64,000 nt of DNA, from contig CALRNH020000006.1 in assembly GCA_943369485.1 (NCBI GenBank), positions 1 to 64,000 of the forward strand. The letters run 5' to 3'. The position numbers were made by a program, and so were the translations under genes. Position 1 is the first letter of the stretch; the number at the start of each line of letters is the position of its first letter. This document shows, in pieces, positions 33,324 through 41,645 of this stretch. Source of the DNA: ATX-6F1 sp943369485. GTDB taxonomy: Bacteria > Cyanobacteriota > Cyanobacteriia > PCC-6307 > Cyanobiaceae. Under the pieces are notes generated by a model. That model was not told the origin of the DNA, searched no databases, and was given only the letters and a program-made list of their open reading frames with translations.

Positions 33324-34050
33324 GGCGGCAGCCCCCCGGGGGAAGCGTCTCCCCCAGCCAGTTCAGCACTGGAGTGAGCAGATCGGCCCGCAGCAGGCTG
33401 TGGCCGGCACCCTCCAGGGTCCAGTGGCTGGCCCTGGGCAGGGCCTCCACCAGCAGGCGACGGCTCTCGGGGGCCACGATCCGATCGTCGCCTGCCTCCA
33501 CCACCAGCACGGCCGCCTCGGCCGGGAAGCTCTCGGGCAGGGCGGTGACACGGCTCAGCAGATCGAGGTCGGCGAGCAGGCGATCGTCGCCGATGGGGGG
33601 CACCCCATCCTCCCGGGGCCCGGCGGGTAGGAGTGCCTCGGGGTCGGGGGAGGCGGCCTGGGCCAGGAAATCCCTGAGCAGGCCATCGCTGTCGCCGTTG
33701 CGCAGGCGCCTGGCCATGGCCTCCAGAGCGATTTGGCTGCGCCGCCCGGGGGCGCCTGGGGGCACGAAGCGCCCAAAGCTCGCCAGCAGGACCACCGCTT
33801 CAGCGGCTGCCAGCACCGGCGACGGCACCAGATGAATCCCGAGCGAATGGACCAGCAGGGCGCGGCGGCCCGTGCCCGACCACTGCGGCACCAGCGGTGT
33901 CTGACGGCCGTAGCCCCGCTCCCCAAGCTGGAGTGACCAGCCGCGCCGCCCGGCGGCTATGGCCCAGGGGGCCCAGGCGCGGTGATCGCCCCCCCAGCCG
34001 TGCATGGCCAGCAGCTGCAGGGCCCCAGGGGCTGGTGGAGTCAATGCCAT
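33316..34050 (-). CDS. bioK: Pimeloyl-ACP methyl ester esterase, probable BioK
   Basis: A 244-residue alpha/beta hydrolase. A Ser/Asp/His triad is visible: Ser69 in VHSLG, Asp188 or Asp189 in EAGDDRIVAP, and His217 in GAGHSLL. By position between bioF and bioC it should cleave the methyl ester of pimeloyl-ACP, the job of BioH in E. coli. Synechococcus and Prochlorococcus use the BioK type, and the operon order matches. The substrate is inferred from the operon, not visible in the sequence. ATG 34050 overlaps the bioF stop by 10 nt; an upstream extension of the frame is antisense-like and not accepted. Confidence 0.82.
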   Translation of the reverse strand: MALTPPAPGALQLLAMHGWGGDHRAWAPWAIAAGRRGWSLQLGERGYGRQTPLVPQWSGTGRRALLVHSLGIHLVPSPVLAAAEAVVLLASFGRFVPPGAPGRRSQIALEAMARRLRNGDSDGLLRDFLAQAASPDPEALLPAGPREDGVPPIGDDRLLADLDLLSRVTALPESFPAEAAVLVVEAGDDRIVAPESRRLLVEALPRASHWTLEGAGHSLLRADLLTPVLNWLGETLPPGGCRHG

Positions 34051-35210
34051 CGGGCGAGGGCCTCCAGCAGCCGTTCCAGGGTTCCCGCCGGCAGGTCGCT
34101 GCGCAGCACCAGCCGCAGCCGGGCCGAGCCCTCTGGCACCGTGGGTGGACGGATCGCCACGCTCAGCAGGCCCTCGACCTCCAGATGGCGCTGCAGTTCG
34201 AGGCACCGCTCATCGTCGCCCACGAGCAGGGGCAGGATCGGACCGCGTCCCGCCAGAGGCGGCCAGCCCGCCGATGTAAGGGACGCCCGCCAGCGCAGGC
34301 CACGCTCCAGCAACCTGGACCCAAGGTCGGGGCTCTCCTCCAGCAGATCAAGGGCGGCCAGGGCTGCCGCCGCCAGGGGCGGGGCCAGGGCGGTGGAGTA
34401 ACGGAAGGCGCCGGAGCGCTGCAGCAGCCAGTCGCCGAGCAGATCGCCGCTGGCCAGGAAGGCACCGCCGCTGCCGAAGGCCTTGCCGAAGGTACCGCTC
34501 ACCAGATGCACCCCCTCCAACCCATGGGCCAGGCCGCGCCCGCCGGGGCCCAGCAGGCCCAGGGCATGGGCCTCATCGATCAACAGCAGGGCCGAATGGC
34601 GCTGGCAAAGGGCCGTCAGCGCCGGCAGATCGGGGCTGCTGCCCTCCATGCTGAACAGGCTCTCGCTGAGCACCACCAGGCGCCGCTCGCTGGAGGCGGC
34701 CCTGACCTCGGCCAGGTGCCGCTCCAGATCGGCCAGGTTGTTGTGGGCGAAGCGGCGCAGCTGGGCGCCGGAGGCCTGCACCCCCACCAGCAGGGAGTGG
34801 TGGATCAGCCGGTCGGCGAGCACCAGGCTATGGCGATCGGCCAGGGCCGCTACCGCAGCGATGTTGGCCTGGAAGCCGCTGGGAAAGAGCAGCACCCGCT
34901 CGCGCCCCAGCCAGGCGGCCAGCCGCGTCTCGAGCTCCCCGTGCACCGGCCGGCTGCCGCTCACCAGGCGCGAGGCCCCCGCCCCCACCCCATCGCGGCT
35001 GATGGCGGCGCAGGCGGCCTTCTGCAGGGAAGGGTGCTGGCTCAGGCCCAGGTAGTCATTGCTGGCCAGATCAAGCAGCGGGCTGGCACGGGGCCCCTCC
35101 GGCCGCAGGCCCCCAGGCGCGGTGGGCTGGAACGCACGCAGCACGCGCCGGCGGCCGATCGGCAGGCGCTCCAGGGAGCGGCGCAGGGAATCGAGGGGGT
35201 CGGCGGCCAA
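34041..35210 (-). CDS. bioF: 8-amino-7-oxononanoate synthase
   Basis: A 389-residue PLP enzyme condensing pimeloyl-ACP and alanine. Blocks: LDLASNDYLGLSQHPSL, GAGASRLVSGSRPVHGELE, VLLFPSGFQANIAAV, LIDEAHALGLLGPGGRG and the PLP-lysine segment VSGTFGKAFGSGGAF. TTG 35210 gives a normal length; TTG 35249 is possible. The reading frame stays open for 2 kb upstream, but that part is antisense to the helicase gene and not coding. First gene of the biotin operon, divergent from the helicase with only ~50 bp between them. Confidence 0.93.
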   Translation of the reverse strand: MAADPLDSLRRSLERLPIGRRRVLRAFQPTAPGGLRPEGPRASPLLDLASNDYLGLSQHPSLQKAACAAISRDGVGAGASRLVSGSRPVHGELETRLAAWLGRERVLLFPSGFQANIAAVAALADRHSLVLADRLIHHSLLVGVQASGAQLRRFAHNNLADLERHLAEVRAASSERRLVVLSESLFSMEGSSPDLPALTALCQRHSALLLIDEAHALGLLGPGGRGLAHGLEGVHLVSGTFGKAFGSGGAFLASGDLLGDWLLQRSGAFRYSTALAPPLAAAALAALDLLEESPDLGSRLLERGLRWRASLTSAGWPPLAGRGPILPLLVGDDERCLELQRHLEVEGLLSVAIRPPTVPEGSARLRLVLRSDLPAGTLERLLEALARWH

Positions 35211-35261
35211 GGGATGGAGCAGGGCCCGGGGTGGGCGCAGTCTGGCCAATAGGATTCCCTG

Positions 35262-38141
35262 ATGCCGACCGCCAGCTCCGACGTTCCGCCCCTGGAGGAG
35301 CTGTTCCCGTTTCCGCTGGATCAGTTTCAGCTGGAGGCGATCGACGCGCTCAACCAGGGGCATTCGGTGGTGGTGAGCGCCCCCACGGGCTCGGGAAAGA
35401 CCCTGGTGGGCGAGTACGCGATCTACCGGGCCCTGGCCCACGGCCAGAAGGTGTTCTACACCACGCCTCTCAAGGCCCTCTCGAACCAGAAGCTGCGCGA
35501 TTTCCGCGAGCAGTTCGGGGCGGAGAACGTCGGTCTGATGACCGGTGATCTGAGCGTGAACCGGGAGGCGAAGGTGGTGGTGATGACCACCGAGATCTTC
35601 CGCAACATGCTCTACGCGGAGGTGGAACGCGGCGACGATCCCCTCGCCGATGTGGAGGCGGTGGTGCTCGATGAGTGCCACTACATGAATGACTCCCAGC
35701 GGGGTACGGTCTGGGAGGAATCGATCATCCACTGCCCGTCGACCGTGCAGCTGGTCGCCCTCTCGGCCACCGTGGCCAACGCCGGTCAGCTCACCGACTG
35801 GATCGACAAGGTGCACGGGCCCACCCGGCTGGTGCTGAGTGATTTCCGGCCGGTGCCCCTGGCCTTCAGCTTCTGCAGCGCCAAGGGGCTGCACCCCCTG
35901 CTCAACGATGCGGGCACCGGGCTGCACCCCAACTGCAAGACCTGGCGGCCTCCGAAAACCACCCACCGCCGCGGCACCAAGACCCCCAGGCCGCCCCAGC
36001 CGGAGGCGGCGCCGTTGCCCTTCGTGGTGGCCCAGATGGCCGAGCGCGACATGCTGCCGGCCATCTACTTCATCTTCAGCCGTCGTGGATGCGACAAGGC
36101 TGTGCGCGACCTGGGCCGCCTCAACCTGCTGAGCAACGACGAACAGGCGAAGGTACGGGCGCGGCTGCAGGCCTTCGTGGCTTCCACCCCCGAGGCCGTG
36201 CGCGAAGGGGGTCACGATGACGCCCTGCTGCGCGGCATCGCCGCCCACCACGCCGGCGTGCTCCCCGCCTGGAAGGAACTGATCGAGGAATTGTTCCAGC
36301 AGGGGCTGGTGAAGGTGGTCTTCGCCACCGAAACCCTGGCGGCCGGGATCAACATGCCCGCGCGCAGCACGGTGATTTCTGCCCTCTCCAAGCGCACCGA
36401 TCGCGGCCACCGGCCCCTGATGGGCAGTGAGTTCCTGCAGATGGCGGGCCGGGCCGGCCGCCGCGGGCTCGACACCCAGGGCTACGTGGTGACGGTGCAG
36501 AGCCGCTTTGAAGGGGTGCGCGAAGCGGGGGAGCTGGCCACCAGCCCCGCCGATCCGCTCGTGAGCCAGTTCACCCCCAGCTACGGCATGGTGCTCAACC
36601 TGCTGCAGCGCTACGAGCTGCCCAAGGCCAAGGAACTGGTGGAGCGCAGCTTCGGCCGCTACCTGGCCACCCTCGATCTGGCCGACGACGAGCGCCACAT
36701 CAGCGAGCTGCGCCAGCAACTGGAAGGTCTTTCGGGCCGTGTCGCCGATGTGCCCTGGGACGACTTCGAGGCCTATGAAAAGGAGCGGAGCCGTCTGCGG
36801 GAGGAGCGGCGCATCCTGCGGATCCTGCAGCAGCAGGCAGAGGAAACCCTGGCCCATGAGCTCACCCTCGCCCTGCGTTTTGCCAGTGAGGGCACCCTGG
36901 TCAGCCTCAAGGCGCCCCAGCTCAAGGGCCGTGTCACACCGGCGGTGATCGTGGCCAAGGTGGTGGGCAGTGGTCAGTTCCCGCTGCTGCTCTGCCTCAC
37001 CGATGAGAACGTCTGGATCCTGGTGCCCTGCCATGCGGTGGTGAGCCTCCATGCCGAGCTCAGCTGCCTGCAGGTGCGCGACGTGCCCGCCCCCGAGCTT
37101 CACCACCCCGGTGAGTTGCGCCATGGCGACCAGGCCAGCGGTGGGCTGGCCCTGGCGGTGGGCTCCATGGCCCGCCGCCACGACATGGCCACCCCCCAGT
37201 ACGACCTGGCCGGGGAAGTGAGGGCCCAGGCCCTGCTGGTGCACGAACTGGAGCAGGCGCTCGAACGCCATCCCGCCCACAGCACAGGCGACCGCAAGCA
37301 GATCAAGAAGCAGCATCGGCGCATGGGGGAACTGGAGGAGGAGATCAGCGAACGCCAGCGCCTGCTTCATCACCGCTCCAACCGCCACTGGGACACCTTT
37401 CTGGCCCTGATCGAGATCCTGCGTTTCTTCGGCTGTCTGGATGATCTCGAGCCCAGCGACATCGGTCGCACCGTGGCTTCCCTCCGGGGCGACAACGAGC
37501 TCTGGCTAGGGCTGGCCCTGATGAGTGGCCACCTCGATGATCTGGAGCCCGCCGAGCTGGCGGCGGTCCTGGAGGCCATCTCCACCGAGGTGAACCGCCC
37601 CGATCTCTGGAGTGCCTTCAACACCCCGCCCGCTGCCGAGGAGGCCCTGCATGACCTGGGAGGCATCCGCCGGGAGCTGCTGCGCCAGCAGGAGCGGGCC
37701 GCCGTGGTGATGCCCCTCTGGTACGAGCCGGAACTGATGGGGCTGGTGCATGCCTGGGCCAAGGGCACCAGCTGGAACGACCTGATCGCGGGCACATCCC
37801 TCGATGAGGGTGATGTGGTCCGGATCATGCGCCGCACCGTGGATCTGCTGGCCCAGATCCCCTACGGCGAGGCCCTCAGCGAGCAGCTGCGCGTCAAGGC
37901 CCGCCTGGCCCTCAAGGCGATCAACCGCTTCCCGGTCTGCGAGCCGCTTGATCTGCTCAGCCCCGTGGGTGCGGGGCTGAATCCGGCCACGGCCAAGGCC
38001 GTGCCGCCGCCGAACACTCCTGCAGCGGAACAGGCAACCCTTCCAGCCTCGGTGCCCCAGGGCGCAGGCGATGACGCCACCGTGATCGGTGGTTCTGAAG
38101 CCAGCGCTAGCGAAGTGAACCTCACGGAACGGGCGGCCTGA
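35262..38141 (+). CDS. Ski2/Mtr4-like DExH RNA helicase
   Basis: A 959-residue superfamily 2 helicase. Motifs: Walker A PTGSGKT (41-47), TTPLKALSNQK, DECH (137-140), SATVAN, FATETLAAGINMPAR and QMAGRAGRRGLDTQGY. The C-terminal half (ending around 870) has the helical/DSHCT-type region of Ski2-Mtr4 proteins, followed by a non-conserved Ala-rich tail. Eukaryotic relatives feed RNA to the exosome, and the plant chloroplast relative is ISE2; cyanobacterial members are presumed to act in RNA turnover. Convergent with purB. Confidence 0.92.
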   Translation: MPTASSDVPPLEELFPFPLDQFQLEAIDALNQGHSVVVSAPTGSGKTLVGEYAIYRALAHGQKVFYTTPLKALSNQKLRDFREQFGAENVGLMTGDLSVNREAKVVVMTTEIFRNMLYAEVERGDDPLADVEAVVLDECHYMNDSQRGTVWEESIIHCPSTVQLVALSATVANAGQLTDWIDKVHGPTRLVLSDFRPVPLAFSFCSAKGLHPLLNDAGTGLHPNCKTWRPPKTTHRRGTKTPRPPQPEAAPLPFVVAQMAERDMLPAIYFIFSRRGCDKAVRDLGRLNLLSNDEQAKVRARLQAFVASTPEAVREGGHDDALLRGIAAHHAGVLPAWKELIEELFQQGLVKVVFATETLAAGINMPARSTVISALSKRTDRGHRPLMGSEFLQMAGRAGRRGLDTQGYVVTVQSRFEGVREAGELATSPADPLVSQFTPSYGMVLNLLQRYELPKAKELVERSFGRYLATLDLADDERHISELRQQLEGLSGRVADVPWDDFEAYEKERSRLREERRILRILQQQAEETLAHELTLALRFASEGTLVSLKAPQLKGRVTPAVIVAKVVGSGQFPLLLCLTDENVWILVPCHAVVSLHAELSCLQVRDVPAPELHHPGELRHGDQASGGLALAVGSMARRHDMATPQYDLAGEVRAQALLVHELEQALERHPAHSTGDRKQIKKQHRRMGELEEEISERQRLLHHRSNRHWDTFLALIEILRFFGCLDDLEPSDIGRTVASLRGDNELWLGLALMSGHLDDLEPAELAAVLEAISTEVNRPDLWSAFNTPPAAEEALHDLGGIRRELLRQQERAAVVMPLWYEPELMGLVHAWAKGTSWNDLIAGTSLDEGDVVRIMRRTVDLLAQIPYGEALSEQLRVKARLALKAINRFPVCEPLDLLSPVGAGLNPATAKAVPPPNTPAAEQATLPASVPQGAGDDATVIGGSEASASEVNLTERAA

Positions 38142-38145
38142 GCGA

Positions 38146-39441
38146 TCAGATCGCCAACCGCTCCCAGATCACATTCAGGTTTGCCCGGTGCAGATCGGTG
38201 GCGAAACAATCCCCCAGCTGCTCGGCGCTCAGGCGCGCTGTGACGGCCGGATCGGCCTCCAGGTTGGCGCGGAAGTTGCCACCGCTGGTGTTCCAGGCGC
38301 TGTGGGCATGGCCCTGCACGATCCGGTAGGCCTCTTCGCGGTTGAGGCCGCTCTCCACGAGCGCCAGCAGCACCCGCTGGCTGAACACCACACCGCCATA
38401 GACGTTGAGGTTGCGCTCCATGTTTTCGGGGTAGACCCCCAGACCCTTGATCACCGCAGTCATCTCCCGCAGCATGAAGTGCAGGGTCACCGAGCAGTCG
38501 GGCAGCATCATGCGCTCCACCGAACTGTGGCTGATGTCTCGCTCATGCCAGAGGGCCACATTCTCAAGCGCCGCCACCGTGTAGCTGCGCAGCACGCGCG
38601 CCAGACCCGAGATGCGCTCGCTGCGGATCGGATTGCGCTTGTGAGGCATCGCCGAGCTGCCCTTCTGGCCCTTGGCGAAGTTCTCCTCCACCTCGAGCAC
38701 GTCGGTGCGCTGCAGGTTGCGGATTTCGGTGGAGATCCGCTCAAGGGTCGCCCCCACCAGCGCCAGGGTCTGCACGTATTCGGCGTGGCGATCGCGGGAG
38801 ATCACCTGGGTGCTGGCGGTGTCGGGAGCCAGGCCCAGGGCGGCGCAGGTGAGTGCCTCCACCTGGGGATCGGTGTTGGCGTAGGTGCCCATGGCCCCGC
38901 TGATCTGGCCCACCGCCACCACGGTTTCCAGCCGCTCCAGGCGCTCCCGGTTGCGTTCGGTCTCCGCCAGCCAGCCCGCCACTTTGAAGCCGAAGGTGAT
39001 CGGTTCCCCATGGATGGCATGGGAGCGGCCGATCATCACCGTGCCCTTGTGGGCCCGGGCCAGCTCCCGCAGGGCTTCGGCCAGGGCGTCCAGCTCGTTG
39101 CGCAGCAGGGCCACCGAGGCCTTGAGCTGCAGGGCCAGGCCGGTGTCCAGCACATCCGAGCTGGTCATGCCCACGTGGAGGTAGCGGCCAGCCTCGCCCA
39201 CATGCTCGTTGACATTGGTGAGGAAGGCGATCACGTCGTGGCGCACCTCCGCCTCGATCGCCTCGATCCGCTCCACCTCGAAGGCCGCCTTGGCCCTGAT
39301 CTCCGACAGGGCTTCGGCCGGCACCCGCCCCAGTTCGGTCTGGGCGGCCGTGGCGGCGATCTCCACATCCAGCCAGCTCTGGAACTTGGCCTGCTCGCTC
39401 CAGAGGCGCCCCATTTCGGGCAAGGTGTAACGCTCGATCAA
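38146..39441 (-). CDS. purB: Adenylosuccinate lyase
   Basis: A 431-residue fumarase-superfamily enzyme catalysing two fumarate-releasing steps of purine synthesis (SAICAR to AICAR, adenylosuccinate to AMP). It has IERYTLPEMGRLWSEQAKFQSWLDVE at the N-terminus, HVGMTSSDVLDTGLALQ, GRSHAIHGEPITFGFK and the superfamily signature GSSAMPHKRNPIRSE. TTG 39441 is where the family begins; the longer open frame covers antisense of tlyA. Its stop is 4 bp from the helicase stop. Confidence 0.96.
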   Translation of the reverse strand: MIERYTLPEMGRLWSEQAKFQSWLDVEIAATAAQTELGRVPAEALSEIRAKAAFEVERIEAIEAEVRHDVIAFLTNVNEHVGEAGRYLHVGMTSSDVLDTGLALQLKASVALLRNELDALAEALRELARAHKGTVMIGRSHAIHGEPITFGFKVAGWLAETERNRERLERLETVVAVGQISGAMGTYANTDPQVEALTCAALGLAPDTASTQVISRDRHAEYVQTLALVGATLERISTEIRNLQRTDVLEVEENFAKGQKGSSAMPHKRNPIRSERISGLARVLRSYTVAALENVALWHERDISHSSVERMMLPDCSVTLHFMLREMTAVIKGLGVYPENMERNLNVYGGVVFSQRVLLALVESGLNREEAYRIVQGHAHSAWNTSGGNFRANLEADPAVTARLSAEQLGDCFATDLHRANLNVIWERLAI

Positions 39442-39588
39442 GGGCCAGCGCGTGGCGACATCGCACCCAATGTATGGGGCAGGCCGATCGGGCCCGATTG
39501 AGGTGGTTGCCCAGCTGCACGAAGCGGTTGGGCACCTGGGGCACTCCCTGCGGGTTTTGTTCTGTTTCGGCTGTGGTTGGATGACGAG

Positions 39589-40470
39589 ATGGCCCGAAAA
39601 CGCCGGCTGGATCTGCATCTGCTGAGCCTGGGTCTGGTTGATAGCCGCCAGCAGGCCCAGCAGTTGATTCGTGCCGGCCGGGTGCGCGCCGGCGATCGGG
39701 TGCTCGACAAACCCGGCATGGAGGTGGCATTGGAGCTGGAGCTTCAGGTGAGCCAGCCACCGCGCTTCGTCTCCCGCGGTGGCGAGAAGCTGGTGCGCGC
39801 CCTCGAGGCGTTCCCGATCCAGGTGGAGGGACGCATCTGCCTCGATGGGGGCATCTCCACCGGTGGCTTCACGGACTGCCTGCTGCAGCGGGGCGCCCAG
39901 CGGATCTATGGCATCGATGTCGGCTATGGCCAGACGGCCTGGAGCCTGCGCACCGATCCGCGCCTGGTGCTCAAGGAGCGCACCAACTTGCGCCACCTGC
40001 AGCCCGAGCAGCTCTATGGGCCGGATGATCCCCGCCCGGATCTGGCGGTGGCGGATGTGTCGTTCATTTCCCTGGCCCTGGTGCTGCCCGCCCTGATCGG
40101 GTTGATGGAGCCCAAGGGGCAGGAGGCCGTGCTTCTGGTCAAACCCCAATTCGAGGTGGGGCGCGCCCGGGTGGGCAAAGGCGGCGTGGTGCGCGATCCC
40201 CAGGCCCACGTCGATGCGATCGAAGCGGTGATCGCGGCAGCGCTCCGGCTGGGTTGGCGCGCAGCGGGGCTGGTGGCCTCACCAATCACTGGTCCGGCGG
40301 GCAACCACGAGTACCTGCTCTGGATGCGGGACGGGAGTTTTGAACCCGTTGGATCAGAGCCCGGGATTGCGAACCCGGAGCAGGCATCAGTTCCCTTGGA
40401 TGGAAGTGCCATAAAAAATCTGGTGGCCAGCACGCTGGCCACCAGGGAGGCCGACCAGCCCTTGGGCTGA
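39589..40470 (+). CDS. tlyA: TlyA-family rRNA ribose methyltransferase / hemolysin-like protein
   Basis: A 293-residue protein. An S4-type RNA-binding domain (RLDLHLLSLGLVDSRQQAQQLIRAGRVRAGD) is followed by an FtsJ-like methyltransferase domain (FVSRGGEKLVRALEAF, CLDGGISTGGFTDCLLQRGA, IYGIDVGYGQTAW, DVSFISLALVLP, LLVKPQFEVGR). TlyA enzymes 2'-O-methylate 16S/23S rRNA; the name hemolysin is historical. ATG 39589 (MARKRRLD) is preferred over TTG 39577. The last 60 bp encode a strong hairpin that acts as terminator for glnB on the opposite strand. Confidence 0.93.
   Translation: MARKRRLDLHLLSLGLVDSRQQAQQLIRAGRVRAGDRVLDKPGMEVALELELQVSQPPRFVSRGGEKLVRALEAFPIQVEGRICLDGGISTGGFTDCLLQRGAQRIYGIDVGYGQTAWSLRTDPRLVLKERTNLRHLQPEQLYGPDDPRPDLAVADVSFISLALVLPALIGLMEPKGQEAVLLVKPQFEVGRARVGKGGVVRDPQAHVDAIEAVIAAALRLGWRAAGLVASPITGPAGNHEYLLWMRDGSFEPVGSEPGIANPEQASVPLDGSAIKNLVASTLATREADQPLG
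40413..40445 (-). terminator. Terminator of glnB located inside the 3' coding end of tlyA
   Basis: On the minus strand a perfect 11-bp stem (ctggtggccag / ctggccaccag, loop CGTG) is followed by ATTTTTTAT, the form of a strong intrinsic terminator. It lies about 60 bp past the glnB stop and within tlyA codons. A weaker C7/G5 hairpin sits in the intergenic gap at about 40487-40506. Confidence 0.82.
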
Positions 40471-40507
40471 ATGGCTATCAAGGCAACCCCCCCAGGGAGA
40501 AGGGGGC

Positions 40508-40846
40508 TCAGATCGCGCTGCTGTCCTTGTCGCCGGTGCGGATGCGGATCACCGATTCGATGTTGGTGATGAAAATCTTGCCATCGCCGATTTCACCCGT
40601 GCGGGCTGCATCTTGAATGGACGTAATCACAGTGTCGACACGGTCATCGTCGACGACGACCTCAAGCTTGAGTTTCTGTAGAAATTCGACTGTGAATTCT
40701 GATCCGCGATAACGCTCGACTTGGCCCTTTTGACGCCCGAATCCACGAACTTCGCTCACAGTCATGCCGACGATGCCGGCATTCACTAGGGCGAGTTTGA
40801 CGTCCTCAAGCTTGAACGGACGGATGATGGCCTCAACTTTTTTCAT
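40508..40846 (-). CDS. glnB: Nitrogen regulatory protein PII
   Basis: A 112-residue PII, the trimeric sensor of 2-oxoglutarate, ATP/ADP and nitrogen status that controls NAGK, PipX, and transporters. It contains the invariant GMTVSEVRGFGRQKGQ, T-loop RYRGSEFTVEFLQKLK, and TGEIGDGKIF with C-terminal RIRTG. Ser49, the phosphorylation site of Synechococcus elongatus PII, is present, but position 51 is Phe where most PII have Tyr. Convergent with tlyA. The coding region is somewhat less GC-rich than its neighbours. Confidence 0.98.
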   Translation of the reverse strand: MKKVEAIIRPFKLEDVKLALVNAGIVGMTVSEVRGFGRQKGQVERYRGSEFTVEFLQKLKLEVVVDDDRVDTVITSIQDAARTGEIGDGKIFITNIESVIRIRTGDKDSSAI

Positions 40847-41213
40847 GGATCCTGGGATTCATTTCAGGGGGTATCTCCCAGGACGGCGCCTGAGAGGGAG
40901 GGGAGAGAGGCGTCCTGGCAGAGGAGTTCGGCGGATGCCCAGCCATTTCAACAATGGACTTCTGCCATTAGGCCGTAGGTGATGGACGTGCGGTGTATCC
41001 ATTGCTACTGGCTACGCCGTTGAGCGCCGACCAGTCGCGAGGCCCGGCGACGGCTCCTTGAACGCGATGGGCAGGCAGGGATTCGCAAGGGGCCCTCCTC
41101 TTTCTAAGGCTGTTGGGATGTCCACTGCGGACCATCGGCTGATTTCTTTTGGGATCGTTGTAAAGAATCGGCCGTTTCGTAGCATGGTGAACCTGACAAG
41201 CTCCCGCCGATCG
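40847..41213. other. Intergenic region between glnB and queF
   Basis: A 367-bp gap between divergent genes; it must hold both promoters. Visible structure: a stem ggacggcgcc / ggcgtcc around a purine-rich loop (40881-40916). On the plus strand 41156-41190 is AT-richer (ttgtaaagaatc ... gtagcatgg) and could be the queF promoter region. I did not find a full GTAN8TAC NtcA box or a preQ1 riboswitch. Confidence 0.5.
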
Positions 41214-41645
41214 ATGGCTGCCCCAGCTCCCTCCACAGCCACCCTCTCCAGCGCGTTCACGACCACGCCGCTCTATGGCCAACGGGAGATTGAGCGGGCC
41301 CAGCTGATCTGTTTCGACAACCCGTCCACGGGCCGTCCCTACGAGGTGTCGATCACCCTGCCTGAGTTCACCTGCCTTTGCCCGTTCTCGGGCTACCCCG
41401 ATTTCGCCGTGCTGCGCTTGATCTATGAGCCGGGCCCCCGGGTGCTTGAGCTCAAGGCGCTCAAGCTCTATGTGAACAGCTGGCGCGACCGCGCCATCTC
41501 CCACGAGGAGGTGGTCAACCGCATCCTCGATGATCTGGTGGCGGCTGCCCAACCGGGCTGGATCCAACTCGAGGCTGATTTCAACCCCCGCGGCAACGTG
41601 CACACCGTGGTCCGGGTCAGCCAGGGCACCCGTCAGCTGGGATGA
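41214..41645 (+). CDS. queF: NADPH-dependent preQ0 reductase QueF
   Basis: A 143-residue short-form (type I) QueF that reduces preQ0 to preQ1 in queuosine biosynthesis. The signature PEFTCLCPFSGYPDFA contains the nucleophile Cys56 and Asp63; SWRDRAISHEEVVNRILDDL follows. ATG 41214 is chosen; ATG 41184 in frame adds 10 residues. Its last 13 nt overlap the end of the convergent ccs1 gene. Confidence 0.93.
   Translation: MAAPAPSTATLSSAFTTTPLYGQREIERAQLICFDNPSTGRPYEVSITLPEFTCLCPFSGYPDFAVLRLIYEPGPRVLELKALKLYVNSWRDRAISHEEVVNRILDDLVAAAQPGWIQLEADFNPRGNVHTVVRVSQGTRQLG

Noticed and set aside
34041..37388. A continuous minus-strand reading frame of 1115 codons through bioF and across the helicase gene
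   Set aside because: Only the first part (34041-35210) is BioF. The rest is the antisense of the Ski2-like helicase, whose motifs are intact; long antisense frames are expected at high GC.
40871..40884. Possible NtcA box upstream of glnB (GTC-N8-TAC on the minus strand)
   Set aside because: One half-site mismatch, and it lies only about 25 bp before the glnB start, leaving no space for a -10 element and leader at normal NtcA geometry.
41058..41213. preQ1 riboswitch before queF and longer QueF N-terminus
   Set aside because: I could not draw the preQ1 aptamer pseudoknot in this leader, and the extra N-terminal residues lack QueF similarity.
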